From Paroedura picta (lineage: Eukaryota > Chordata > Lepidosauria > Squamata > Gekkonidae), in NCBI RefSeq assembly GCF_049243985.1, contig NC_135370.1, forward strand, positions 7,695,492 to 7,759,491: a stretch of 64,000 bases of DNA, given 5' to 3'. Shown here one piece after another: positions 11,580 to 21,405 of this stretch. Made by a program: the position numbers and the translations under genes. The notes under the pieces were generated by a model. It saw only the letters and a program-made list of their open reading frames with translations, did not search any database and was not told the DNA's origin. Every line of letters starts with the position of its first letter. The first letter of the stretch is position 1.

Positions 11580-11727
11580 GCAACCGTACCCCCTAGGAGA
11601 GCGCGCGCGAGACAGAACGATGTGCGCAAGCGCGGCAGGGGAGGCTTTCGATTGGCTGAGGGCGGCCGGAAAAGGCCTGTCGCGATTCCGGGGGCGGGGT
11701 CTGTGGGGAGCGGCGTCGTTCGAAGCC
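11580..11727 (+). promoter_or_regulatory. BARD1: BARD1 CpG-rich promoter / 5' UTR
   Basis: Directly upstream of exon 1 is a TATA-less, CpG-dense stretch (GCGCGCGCGAG, CGCAAGCGCGG). It has an inverted CCAAT box (GATTGGCTGA near 11650) and a GC box (GGGGGCGGGGT near 11691). This layout is typical of housekeeping DNA-repair genes. The start of transcription cannot be fixed by eye. Confidence 0.65.
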
Positions 11728-11822
11728 ATGGCAGAGGCGCGCGAGGGGCCGTCGGGGCCGGTGGGGGAGGAAGCCCTGGCCGCCCTGCGGCGCCTCGGAG
11801 ACGCCCTCGCCTGCTCGCGCTG
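11728..11822 (+). CDS. BARD1: BARD1 exon 1 (RING N-terminus)
   Basis: BARD1 is the obligate RING partner of BRCA1 in a nuclear E3 ubiquitin ligase that marks histone H2A and supports homologous recombination. This exon encodes 31 codons plus two bases. It opens MAEAREGPSG and continues into a helix (EEALAALRRLGDALACSR) matching the N-terminal helix of human BARD1, then the first zinc ligands Cys29 and Cys32. The final Cys codon is split TG|C at the donor GTAGGG. That is the same phase I recall for human exon 1. The ATG has a strong context (GCCATGG). An in-frame upstream ATG at 11620 would add 36 residues, but its context is weaker and the extension resembles nothing I know in BARD1. The start corresponds to the internal Met of the human protein, so the N-terminus is shorter. 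Confidence 0.88.
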
Positions 11823-12132
11823 GTAGGGCCCTGGCCGCCGCCACCACCCTCTCAGCAGCGCCTTCCTCCGCAGGCGGGAGAGGGGTGGGTATCCCGGGAG
11901 TCCCCCGGCGCCGCCTGGAGGATGGCATCCCTGAGCGGCCGAGGGCACGGCCGCCTGCCCCGGAGCTCCGGGCTGGAGGGAGACCTGGGCTTCCCCTTGG
12001 CCGCCCGGGGCCGGTTGCTCCGTGCCTGCAGCGGTGCTCGCCCGCTGGTCTCCTTCGGCGTCCCGAGGTGGCAGGACACACGCAGGGTCCGGCTGTCCCT
12101 GGAGTTGGCCATAGGCTCACGACTGCCAATCT
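11823..12132. other. BARD1 intron 1, GC-rich start
   Basis: GC-rich continuation of the CpG island. Several open frames cross it on both strands, as expected for high GC, and none shows domain resemblance. Confidence 0.5.
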
Positions 12133-12240
12133 CAGGGGTAGTCAAACTGCGGCCCTCCAGATGTCCATGCATTCGCTGCCAGGGGCTCATGGGAATTGTA
12201 GTCCATGGACATCTGGAGGGCCGCGATTTGACTACCCCTG
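12133..12240. mobile_element. palindromic hAT MITE with extended palindromic flanks
   Basis: Same family as 11281-11416, with arms CAGGGGTAGTCAAACTGCGG and a shorter centre. There is no direct TSD. Instead the flanks (CACGACTGCCAATCT and AGATAGGCAGTCGTG) are themselves inverted repeats, so the palindrome runs from about 12118 to 12255. It lies in intron 1. Confidence 0.8.
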
Positions 12241-12408
12241 AGATAGGCAGTCGTGTGTCTGCCTGGCATAGCAGAAAAGAGCCAGGGTCCAGCAGCATCT
12301 GGAAGACTGGCACACTATTTGGGGCTCTCATGGGTTACCGCTCAGATAGGCCAAGATCGGCATCCGTCTTACTCTATTTGCAGCGGGAGAGAAGAGCCAG
12401 AGCTGGCA

Positions 12409-12466
12409 GGGGCTCATGGGAATTGTAGTCCATGGGCATCTGGAGGGCCGCAGTTTGACTACCCCT
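12409..12466. mobile_element. single arm of the palindromic hAT MITE
   Basis: One arm only (GGGGCTCATGGGAATTGTAG through GCAGTTTGACTACCCCTG). The partner arm is missing. It lies in BARD1 intron 1. Confidence 0.75.
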
Positions 12467-13929
12467 GGCCTATCTGGATCTACAACGGCAGACACCTGGT
12501 CTTTTCCCTATCTTATGCAACTGCCTGGCGCAGCAGGGGGAGAATGAATGGTTTGGGAAGGGGTACATCCCTGAAGGGAGGTTAGCAGGTTTGTGTTGCA
12601 GTTGTCATGACTGCAATGATCTCCCCCCCCCCCCTCTAATGTTTTCAGTGACTAACTGGAGTTACTTCTAGATTTGTGCTAGAAGCAACCGTGATGTTGG
12701 TTTGAATATTCCTGGAACGTTAGCTGCTACCGGCATGCAGCTGCCAATCCTACTTGCAGGGGGAAATATATGATTTTACGTCTGTGTTTTCCCAGAAAGG
12801 GTGTAAATGGCAGCTTCGATTCAGACGGGAAGAGTCAGTAGCCCAATCGTTTCCCATCTGGAGCGAGGCCTGAAACAAGAGGAGGGAAGGCAGATAGGAA
12901 AGGGTGGTGTTCCCTTGGCCTGTGCATGCCTGTGCTCCCTCCCCCCTTTTTGTGGGAGTGAAACAGGGGAGAAGCTGCCACAGTAACTAGGCAGGGTCAG
13001 CAATACCAGGGTTGTGATCTGGAGGCAGGCAATAGCAAACCACCTCTGTTCATCTCTTTCGTTGAAAAATCCTGCGGGATTATTGTAAGTCAACTGAGCG
13101 GTCTGCACTTTCCACCACCATAAGCAAGCATTGACAGCATATACAGGTAGAGGGCACAGAGTTCCTTTTCATGGCATGGTGAGTGAATGCTCTCTCCTGA
13201 GAGACATGGTGCCACCAAATTCTTTTAGCCTGGGCTTCTAACAAAGGAAGACAGAGCCAACCAGAGAATGTGGGGGTATGTCTCACTCTGATGGTGGTTT
13301 TTCAGGTGGGCCACCATGTTGGTTTGAAGCAAGAGAAGAAAGTGTTATTCCAGTGGCATCTTTAAGACCACAGTGTTTAACTCTTTGCAGGCACATGAAA
13401 GCTTATATCCAGAATGAAACTTGGTTGGTCTTGAAGGTTCCACTAGTTCTTCAGCTTTTCAGACAGAAGCTATGCTTAATGGGAGATCTAAAAGAATTGA
13501 CCTAATGTTTAAAAGTACCTCCTTGCATACATACAAAATAAGTGAACAATATTGACTTTTGTCTGTCTTAGTCTTCACTTCATCGAGGGCACATGCAAAA
13601 GGCAATCCCCCCCCCAGCCTCTATTTTAGGTGAGCCCTTATCTCATGAACCCAGACATTTTCAGACTGTGCTGCTTTTTGTAACAACGACAGACCCATCG
13701 TCGTGCCTCTTCAATAGGCTAGCTTGCCCCCTCGTCACGGCAAGGAATGCGTTGTTGTAACAACGATTGATGCAGATGGGCTGCTTGAGCTCATTCCCCT
13801 TGTACAGTAACAGAGAGGCCAGGTTTTGGTAAGAACATATGTGAACTTTCCCCAAAATTTGATGTTGTATTGTTATCGGCTTCTCCCTGAATGATAAAAA
13901 TAAATTAAAATTGGAGATGTCTAATGATG
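12467..13929. other. BARD1 intron 1, mixed repeat pieces
   Basis: No exon. About 13005-13105 carry a 5S-Sauria/RTE-tail SINE piece (GGCAATAGCAAACCACCTCT). About 13306-13480 match the dispersed GTTGGTTTGAAGCAAGAGAA family. 12467-13000 and 13481-13929 are unrecognised. Confidence 0.45.
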
Positions 13930-14280
13930 CTGGAGAAGACTCTTGCGAGTCCCTTGGACTGCAAGGCAAACAAACCGGTCAGTCCTAGAGGAGATCAGCC
14001 CTGACTGCTCCTTAGAAGGCCAGATCCTGAAGATGAAACTCAAATACTTTGGCCACCTCATGAGAAGGAAGGACTCCCTGGAGAAGAGCCTAATGCTGGG
14101 AGCGATCGAGGGCAGAAGAAGAAGGGGACGACAGAGAATGATGTGGCTGGATGGAGTCACTGAAACAGTCGGTGCAAGCTTAAATGGACTCCGGGGAATG
14201 GTAGAGGACAGGAAGGCCTGGAGGATCATTGTCCATGGGGTCGCGATGGGTCGGACACGACTTCTCAACTAACAACAACA
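13930..14280 (+). mobile_element. RTE/Bov-B LINE 3' end
   Basis: Encodes the characteristic C-terminus of Bov-B ORF2 (FGHLMRRKDSLEKSLMLG, then GRRRRGRQRMMWLDGVTE and GLRGMVEDRKAWR). It ends GGGTCGGACACGACTTCTCA followed by an ACAACA run. It is 5'-truncated. The frame is open through this piece, so it is not very old. It sits in BARD1 intron 1. Confidence 0.92.
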
Positions 14281-14618
14281 GTGACTTAAGACAAACTTTC
14301 AGTTAGGTGCATTAAGGGTATTAGCTCTGTCCACTAAAACGCTTGGTGAGTGCCATCATGCCCATGGGCACCATGTTGGGGACACCTGCTCTAGGGTGCT
14401 CCAGCCCTGACTGAGCCGCCAAAGGGCCTGCCAGTCTGCTGAGGCCATATAAATGGCCCTTCAAGTAAGATTATGAGTTTTATTGAACTTTTGTTGCTCT
14501 TGTTGAGATTCGTAACAGAAATATAAATTAAAGTAAACTGAATAATTGCTTTGTGCCTTGAGGTGATTGTAGGTTTCACCAGTAATGGAGATGACAGAGG
14601 GAAAGAGCGGTTCCTGTT

Positions 14619-14660
14619 CATTAAGTACTCCCCCTCCTGTTGCAGGGGGAGTACTTAATG
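14619..14660. repeat. perfect 17-bp hairpin
   Basis: CATTAAGTACTCCCCCT (14619-14635) is exactly complementary to AGGGGGAGTACTTAATG (14644-14660) across an 8-base loop. It lies in BARD1 intron 1. It could be the tip of a short inverted-repeat element. Confidence 0.85.
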
Positions 14661-15177
14661 GATTGGGTTTATAGAAACACCCAACATGGGTTTCTGATCC
14701 CCCAAACCCACAATGAGGATGCAGTCTGCCTGCTGGATGCAGCACACTGTCCAGGGGGTCAGGGTATAGTCCATCTGGTACAAGACAGTGCGGTGGATGT
14801 CTACTTGCTGGGCCAGCCAGCCAGAGAGCTGATATTCATGGATGCTGAAGGGAAAACAGAGTGAAGGTGGTTTCCCTTTTGCACTGTACCATCCCCAGAT
14901 GTCCCCCAAAGAGTTTTAAGTTCTAGTAAGGGAAACCTGTTTAGAAACCATGGCCCCAAGGAGTTCAATTTGGTCCCAGCCTGGTGGAATGCTTTGCCAA
15001 ATGAGAGCTGAGCCCTGCAGGACTTTAATCTTGTTGTTCTTGCTGTGGGACTTGGAGCACTAGCCGACCTCCCGTGGTGTTTGCAGATGAGCTCACCTGG
15101 CAGGTAGAACTCTGTTATTTGATAGACATATTTGGATTCTCACAAGTGATTTAACTTTACTTCTTTTTCCCTGACAG
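14661..15177. other. BARD1 intron 1, 3' part
   Basis: No gene. About 14935-15040 resemble an L2 3' coding relic (GGTCCCAGCCTGGTGGAATG). The last bases form a good polypyrimidine tract (ACTTCTTTTTCCCTGACAG) leading into exon 2. Confidence 0.45.
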
Positions 15178-15234
15178 CCAGAATCTTCTGGAGAAACCTG
15201 TGAACCTAGGAAATTGTGAGCACGTCTTTTGCTT
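15178..15234 (+). CDS. BARD1: BARD1 exon 2 (RING core)
   Basis: A 57-bp exon, the same length I recall for human exon 2. It lies between acceptor TTTTTCCCTGACAG and donor GTAAGC. It completes the split Cys32, then reads QNLLEKPVNLGNCEHVFC plus two bases of the next codon. Human BARD1 has TNILREPVCLGGCEHIFC here. It supplies zinc ligands Cys45, His47 and Cys50 of the cross-brace RING that pairs with BRCA1. The non-ligand Cys of the human segment is Asn here. Phase in and out matches exons 1 and 3. It is too short to stand out as an open frame and was found by homology. Confidence 0.9.
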
Positions 15235-15370
15235 GTAAGCTGCTATTTTGCTTTTTGTAAATATAAAACTGTATCCTACTCCAAGACAAGTTATCAAATC
15301 CATAGAGTGAAGATCTAAAAATTCGTGAAACAGAGACCAGAGAAAAATCTTAGATTAAAAAAAAACCTTT

Positions 15371-15535
15371 GTTGTTGTTAGGTGCGAAGTCGTGTCCAAC
15401 CCATTGCGACCCCATGGACAATGATCCTCCAGGCCTTCCTGTCCTCTACCATTCCCCGGAGTCCATTTAAGCTCGCACCGACTGCTTCAGTGACTCCATC
15501 CAGCCACCTCATTCTCTGTCGTCCCCTTCTTCTTT
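15371..15535 (-). mobile_element. RTE/Bov-B LINE 3' end fragment
   Basis: Reverse-complement copy of the same Bov-B terminus as 13930-14280 (GRQRMRWLDGVTEAVGAS, then RKAWRIIVHG), ending in a (TTG)n that is the tail complement. It lies in BARD1 intron 2. Confidence 0.9.
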
Positions 15536-15984
15536 TGAAAAAAAAATACTGGTTAATTAAAACACTCCAAAGTAATAACAAGCACCACCTCTGGCTTTAA
15601 TAAAAGAATGCCACTGAAGTCTTGTGAGGCTAAAGTCTTCTGAGATCTCAGCGGCCATTTGTTGGGTTGCTAAGCAACCATGACAATATTGATGCATCAG
15701 AGCTTAAATGATCCCTGTCGCCACGCAGCTCTCCATCCCTATTGGATATCCTGCTGGGCAGTCTTGCAGTTTCCTGGCCTTTCCCTGACAGATGAGCAGA
15801 GAGGGTGGTTCCATTCCAGGAAACACAGGGGTGTCCTGATTCCTTTCATTTCAAATTACGGGTCGCCCTGAAGTTGTAGGCCATCTTTGAAACATCTAAC
15901 TTTTTTTCCTGAGTTACGCCTGCCACAACCAGCCATATAGGGAATTATGCCTGCCTCTTATTATTCAAGCATTTGTTTTAGGAC
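15536..15984. other. BARD1 intron 2, no feature seen
   Basis: No exon, RNA gene or recognised repeat. Confidence 0.45.
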
Positions 15985-16312
15985 GTAAGAACTTCCACAA
16001 TTCCACAGGGCCTGCAAAAGGGAGCTCTTCCACCAGGCATTTGCTTGAGGCCAACTGACCCATAACATCTACAGGTCCCCCCATCTCCCCATCTACAGGT
16101 CCCCCCCCCCCAGACTGAGAGGTCGAACCTACCAAGGGAGTGTCAAAGTTATTGTTGCTGAAATACTGTTCTAGTTCTAGTTGGTATGTTGTTGTTGTTA
16201 TATTGATATTGAAACTGTTCTTTGTAAATGTTCCAAAATGTTCTATGTAAACCGCCCAGAGCTGTAAGGAAGGGGGGTATAAAAATCTAAATAAATAAAT
16301 AATAAATATTAT
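15985..16312 (+). mobile_element. L2-like LINE 3' end
   Basis: Begins with a coding relic (TTCCACAGGGCCTGCAAAAG, i.e. FHRACK-like), then an AT-rich 3' UTR. It ends GTAAACCGCCCAGAGCTGTA and an AAATAAATAAATAATAAA tail, as L2-type LINEs of reptiles do. Confidence 0.7.
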
Positions 16313-16490
16313 TAAAAGAGATGTCTGCCTAGTGCATGCGCAGTATTTTACTATGACTAAGGAGTCATATTAGCGATTCACATTTTACCACTTGTCTGAG
16401 TTTTATATAAGCATGTCTTTATGTCAAGAGAGTGTGGGCATCTTTGCCCCTTTTCACATGGTGAGACAGACAAGCTGAAAATGCTTCCCT

Positions 16491-16752
16491 AGCCAGGGTG
16501 GTGTCATGGTTAAGAGCGGTGGTCTCTCCACTGGAGAACTGGGTTTGATTTCCCACTCCTCCAGCTGGGTAACCTTGGGCCATTCTGAGCTTTCTGGGAG
16601 CTGTTCTCAAAGAGCAGTTCTCAGAGCTTTCTCAGCCCCACCTTACCTCACGTGGTATCTTGTGGGGAGAGGAAGGGAAAGGAATTTGTGAGCTATTTTG
16701 GGAGTCCTTCAGGTAGTGAAAAGCTGGGTATAAAAGCCCAGCTGTTCTTGTA
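16491..16752 (+). mobile_element. Sauria-type SINE, full length
   Basis: tRNA-like head (GGTGTCATGGTTAAGAGCGG, then CTGGGTTTGATTTCC), body (CCAGCTGGGTAACCTTGGGC), and Bov-B-like tail (GGGAGTCCTTCAGGTAGTGA, then GGTATAAAAGCCCAGC). It lies in intron 2, about 190 bp upstream of exon 3. Confidence 0.88.
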
Positions 16753-16941
16753 ACAGTGAGCCATTTCATCGAAAAAAATCTGGCTGCCACTTACTGGCCT
16801 CTCATGCTTTGTGGCTTGTGAATTGTTGTGCCAAGTGTCCACTCTGGCCTTTTGCAATCGAGGTCTCTGGCATTTGTGCAAAGAAGACTTCCATAGAGAT
16901 GGGTCCCTTTGACAAGGTGTGGCTTTCCCCCCCACTTCCAG

Positions 16942-17087
16942 AGCTTGTGTGGGCGACTGCGTTGGCACAGCTTGCCCAGTGTGTCACATCCCGAGCATGG
17001 TACAAGATGTGAAAGTGAGCAGGCAGCTGGACAACATTGCCAGGCTGTACAGAAAACTGCAGACGCTGCAAGGCGGAAGCGTCCCAG
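16942..17087 (+). CDS. BARD1: BARD1 exon 3 (end of RING and following helix)
   Basis: A 146-bp exon between acceptor CCCCCCACTTCCAG and donor GTAAGG, one codon shorter than the 149 bp I recall for human. The first base completes a Leu codon. It then reads ACVGDCVGTACPVCHIPSM and VQDVKVSRQLDNIARLYRKL, ending LQTLQGGSVP plus one base. Human BARD1 has NCVSDCIGTGCPVC, then [20 protein letters not shown]. The exon carries the last zinc ligands (Cys53, Cys62, Cys65) and the C-terminal helix that packs with BRCA1. With exons 1 and 2 it makes 99 codons without a stop. Phase 1 exit matches exon 4. Confidence 0.93.
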
Positions 17088-17292
17088 GTAAGGGAAAGGG
17101 TGGTGCTGCGTATAAAGGTGTGGCTTCTGAAAAGGGACTCAGGGCCAGATTCAGAATGTTCTTAACGGTGAAATATGAAAGGTTTATTTCCCAGTATTGT
17201 TGAGAGTTCTTCCCTAGGTAAACAGTAAAGTCATCACTTCTGTCATTGGTCTGTCACCAGGATTTCAATCCAATTTATATGAAAGCTTAAGT

Positions 17293-17545
17293 ATTCTCGT
17301 GGTGTAACGGTTGAGAACCACAGCCTGTAATCCGGAGAGCCGGGTTTGATTTCCCATTCTTCCTTCTGCTGCCAGCTGGGTGATCTTGGGCTAGTCCCGT
17401 TAAAGCTCTTCTTGCAGAGCAGTTCTCAGCCCCACCTAACTCACAGGGTTTCTGTTGTGGGGAGAGGAGGGGAAAAGTGAGCCAGTTTGGGACTCCTTTG
17501 GGTAGTGAAAAGCGGGGCATAAAAACCAGCTCTTCTTCTTGTATT
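17293..17545 (+). mobile_element. Sauria-type SINE
   Basis: Head TCGTGGTGTAACGGTTGAGA with GAGCCGGGTTTGATTTCCCA, body GCCAGCTGGGTGATCTTGGG, tail GGGACTCCTTTGGGTAGTGA then CTCTTCTTCTT. It lies in BARD1 intron 3. Confidence 0.88.
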
Positions 17546-17587
17546 TGCTTGGAGATATAGCTTGGACTATTCACCAGATTAAAAATG

Positions 17588-17860
17588 CTTGGTGTAGTGG
17601 GGTTAGGAGTGAGGACTTCTAATCTGGCGAGCCGGGTTTGATTCAGCGCTCCCCCACATGCAGCCAGCTGGGTGACCTTGGGCTCACCACAGCACTGATA
17701 AAGGTGCTCTGACCGAGCAGGAATATCAGGGCTCTCTCAGCCTCACCCACCTCACAGGGTGTCTATTGTGGGGAGAGGAAGGGGAGGCGATTGTAAGCTG
17801 CTTTGAGATTCGTTCGAGTAGAGGAAAGCGGCATATAAGAATCAACTCTTCTTCTTCTTA
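17588..17860 (+). mobile_element. Sauria-type SINE
   Basis: Head GCTTGGTGTAGTGGGGTTAG with GCGAGCCGGGTTTGATTCAG, body and tail as in its neighbour, ending CAACTCTTCTTCTTCTTA. It is in the same orientation about 40 bp after the previous copy. Confidence 0.88.
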
Positions 17861-19113
17861 AAAATTGCGATCTGCATTCTCATTCTTGCTGGAGCTGACC
17901 CTCCGAAGCAAAGGACATGGACCCCTGACAACCTTGTGAACCTCCTTGCCCCACCCCAGTTCTTTGATTAGAGAGCTGATCAGCAAGCTGTTAGGCCCTG
18001 GACAGACCCTTCACCCACCCAAGCACTTCTCTTGCTCTCGTCTGTGGGCTGGGACTGCCCATAGCAATGCTCATTTAACTGCCTGCCATCCTGACTTGCC
18101 TTCCAGATCTGCCCCCCCCCCTTCCCTTTCTGGGAAGAACTGGCTCTCCACGATGACTGTCCTTGTCCCCCCAGGCTGGGCAGAGGGCTTTGTCTTCCAC
18201 CGCATCCGTTCCAAGTGCCCCTCATTACCTGCATTTGCACGGAAGTGTATAATTGCAGTAATTAAGGTGGGCGATTAGGAAGAACTTGTCAGATGGAGGG
18301 TCATGGCGGATGGCTTAATAGGAGCTCTCAGCTACTTTAGTTGATTTCCCGCTCCTTGGTTCGGTCTAGTTTCCAGAGAAGCAATTGTCTGTCGCAGGCT
18401 TCCCCTGACAACCATTTACAGGTAATTCTGCCTTATTCTTCGTAGCAGAGTGTTGCCTTTGGTGGAGGGTGGGAATGAAAGCCATTTCCTTTTCTCGTAT
18501 TTAAAGAAGTGCAGGTGTTCGCTGGGCTCTTTTCAGCATATGCTGTTTCAGGTGGATGGTGGGGCAAGTTGAGCCTTAAGAGGGCCTCCCGCTTATTGCG
18601 TGATGATGCAGAGGTGACAATTTTTCCAAGCATTTTCTGACGCAAACCACGAAGCACTGTGGTAGTTTTCACAATGGCTCCAATGGACTGGCAATGTCTC
18701 CTAATCTTTATTCCCAGCGTGCTGAATGCTTAATATACACACTAATCAGTCTTTGGTGGGAGCACGAATGTTGCACAGATGGTATCAAAGCACTTCCATT
18801 TGCTTTTTAATAAGGGACTGGTTTATAAAGGAGATTTCTCAACTTCTGTTTCTGAAAACCCATATAATAATAGAGAATAATTCCAGAAGCTCACAATGTG
18901 CGTCATTATATTCCTTTGAGACCACATTTTCCAATTGGTGCTTTTCCATCTATAGCTCGTTAGTGTGTGGTGGGGAAATTTGGGCTGAACAGTGTTTTGG
19001 GGGCTACCGATCTTTGGAAATCTGGAAGCCCTGAATGCTGAAGCTCAAGGGTTTCCATTAAGGGTCAGCTCTCAGAAATTTAGTCCATTCGGTCACCATG
19101 CTTACCTTTAGAC
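17861..19113. other. BARD1 intron 3, mostly unique
   Basis: No exon supported. On the minus strand, 18433-18672 is open for 79 codons (it begins MKTTTVLRGLRQKMLGKIVT) but I recognise no family and see no splice context. 18240-18720 has the texture of unique sequence. Confidence 0.4.
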
Positions 19114-19377
19114 CAGCGGTTTTCAACCGCCGTCACGCCACGACCTCAACTGCAGTGGCAGGGGCAGCACGCAAGCAAGTGGATATGTGTGTGCAGGTGC
19201 GTACGGAAGCGCACAACAATTTGGAGGTGGCCAGTGCCATGGCTCCACAACCGCTGCGGGCTGCTGGCCATTGCTGCCAGCCGCCACCCGCTACCGTAGC
19301 ACCACCAACCTGGCGACCCCGCAGAAGGGGCCAGGCGACCCCAATTGGGATCAGGACCCCAAGGTTAAGAGCCACTG
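19114..19377. mobile_element. non-autonomous hAT, SPIN-like termini
   Basis: Termini CAGCGGTTTTCAACC and GGTTAAGAGCCACTG are imperfect inverted repeats similar to SPIN ends. Flanks 19106-19113 (CTTTAGAC) and 19378-19385 (GTTTAGAC) match at 7 of 8 bases, an 8-bp TSD. The GC-rich centre is non-coding. It lies in BARD1 intron 3. Confidence 0.8.
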
Positions 19378-19584
19378 GTTTAGACAGAATGTTCCTCATT
19401 CTCCACAAGCAAGTGCATGTCCTGTCTGGCTAACATGCAATATAATACAGGGATACACTGTAAGTCCCCCAGGGTAGATCCTGGGTAGGGGCTGGGCCTC
19501 AGTGGAAAATCCTCTGCGCTGCCCGTGGAAAGTTTCAGGATCAGACCTCAGCAGCATCTGCAGGTCAAAGGGCCTGGCAGAAGG

Positions 19585-20100
19585 TGATCATAGAATCATA
19601 GAGTTGGAAGGGACCTCATGGGTCATCTAGTCCAGTGGTCCCCAACCCCCGGTCCGGGGACCGGTACTGGACCATGGATCAGTTGGTACTGGGCCGTGGC
19701 TCTTCATCCTCCTCCCCGGCTGCTGCCTCGGGTTCTGCCCTGCCACTCTGATGCTGGCTCACCTTTGGTGCTCTCCAGCAGCCGCCATGGCTGGGGCTCC
19801 CCCTCAGCATGGCACTACACAGCTGCTGCTGGTAGCGCCCCCCCAGTGGGCGGTGGGAAGTCAGGGGCGACAGCGGGAAAGCAAGCGGAGCAGGGGCTCA
19901 GGCGGCAGTGATGTCCCTCAGCAGAAGACTACCACCCTCACGAGCCTCACTAAAATTCTCAAGCGTTGACCAGTCCCCGGTGATAAAAAGGTTGGGGACC
20001 ACTGATCTAATCCAAACCCTGCACTATGCAGGGCACTCACATCCCTGTCACTCATCTACTGTAACCTGCCACCCCCTTAAACCTTCACAGAATCAGCCTT
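19585..20100 (-). mobile_element. CR1 LINE 3' end split by a hAT insertion
   Basis: CR1 tail complement (AATCATAGAGTTGGAAGGGA, then CATCTAGTCCA) runs to 19632 and resumes at 20005 (ATCTAATCCAAACCCTGCAC, then CCACCCCCTTAAACC). The intervening hAT occupies 19633-20004. Confidence 0.88.
19633..20004. mobile_element. non-autonomous hAT inside CR1
   Basis: Termini CAGTGGTCCCCAACC and GGTTGGGGACCACTG are perfect 15-bp inverted repeats. Flanks ATCTAGTC (19625-19632) and ATCTAATC (20005-20012) form an 8-bp TSD with one difference. The 372-bp element is non-coding and resembles Charlie-group hATs. It is younger than the CR1 copy it interrupts. Confidence 0.9.
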
Positions 20101-20184
20101 TCCGTGATGCAGAAGACGTCTGCCTGAGACCCTGGAGAGCCACTGCTGGTCTGAGTAGACAGGGCTGAGCTGAATGGTCTGATT

Positions 20185-20765
20185 CAGTTTAATGCAGCTT
20201 CAAACGTGTTCAGGATCCCCAGCACCAAAGAGGTTAAACTGGCCTGGTGGGATGCTCTTGCCTAGAGAGAACAGGCCCCGTGGGACCTTAACCAGTTCCA
20301 CAAGACCTGCAAGAGAGAACTGTTCTGCCTTGGCTAAGGTGGAGGCTCTGAAAATTAACCCCGAAAACCTCTTGGCCTCCCTGCATTAAAAATCCACCTG
20401 GTTGGCCACTGCAGATGCATATCACATGATCTTGCCGCTTCCTGCAGGGAGAAGGAGGCGGCTTTTGCGTGATTAAATTCTATATTCTAGAATTTTAAAT
20501 GCTTTATCGCTATTGATTGCACCTAAAACAGATGTGATTTGCCCTGAGCCCTCGGGGAAGGGCGGAATACAAATGTAAAAAATGAGTAAAATAAGTTAAG
20601 AGCAGTGGCGCCACTTCTGCTGGGTCCTCCCCTTCTTGTGTGGTCGCAAACCCACCATTCTTCTGAGACCTGAGCAAGGCTATTAGTGACAGAATGTTCT
20701 GGAGGTCGTTAATTCCTTGGGTCACCATAAGTCGGAAGGGGCTTGATGGCACTTAAGGCACACAT
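20185..20765 (+). mobile_element. L2-like LINE 3' end followed by RTE-tail SINE piece
   Basis: About 20185-20595 show an L2 3' relic (GTTCAGGATCCCCAGCACCA, then CCACAAGACCTGCAAGAGAG, ending TGCCCTGAGCCCTCGGGGAA). About 20603-20765 hold a 5S-Sauria/RTE-like tail (GTCACCATAAGTCGGAAGGG, then GATGGCACTTAA). BARD1 intron 3. Confidence 0.6.
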
Positions 20766-21405
20766 TAAACAAAATGTAGCAGAGTGCCGTGGTGGGGGGG
20801 AGGGGCAGAGGACCCCAGCCAAGGAAGCCTTTGGGTCTGGGTCTGCTTTCATTGCAGCAGCAGCAGCCCTTCCTTGTGGTGGTGTGTTTTGATCCCGGGC
20901 ATTTGTGGAAGAACATAGTACTGGGTAACTTGTACATTAAACTCCGCATAACAAGTGCCCTCATTGGCCAGATAGATTCTCAGCAGGTATATTGGGGGGT
21001 GGGGAGGCATGTGGAGAGTTTTTGGGTTTGTAAGTTTGGTTTTTAATGGCTCGGGCTGCGTTGAGCCCAGAAGAAATATGAGGCATAAGTATTTTGATGA
21101 CTCCCAAGGCATTTCTAGTCTTTGCCAGATGCGTGGACTAAATTGTCTCCTTCCACGTGGCATGTTTTTGCTCAGACGTCATGCTCTCTGAACTGGTAAA
21201 CCCATGTCAGAAAAGTGATTGTTTGTTGTGGGCAGGGAACCCTTGGTGGATAAGGGCCCCCGGTCACATGAGCCCCCATCTGCAGTGGCACAGATCGTGC
21301 CACCTTGGGGAGAAATAGGGTGTGCCCGTCTACAGCTTACTGAAAAGCAGCATTAACTGTGTTATTACTTCTCTCCCTCCCCCTTTCCTCTAATTTCCTT
21401 GCTAG
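20766..21405. other. BARD1 intron 3, 3' part
   Basis: No exon or recognised repeat. The end is a strong polypyrimidine tract and acceptor (CTCTAATTTCCTTGCTAG at 21388-21405). Confidence 0.5.

Noticed and set aside
11331-12428. 365-codon plus-strand frame over the BARD1 promoter, and long minus-strand frames there
   Set aside because: They run across the CpG island, exon 1 in the wrong frame and two hAT MITEs; composition is GC-driven and no domain is seen.
18433-18672. Minus-strand 79-codon frame in BARD1 intron 3
   Set aside because: No recognised family and no flanking splice signals; kept only as a note.
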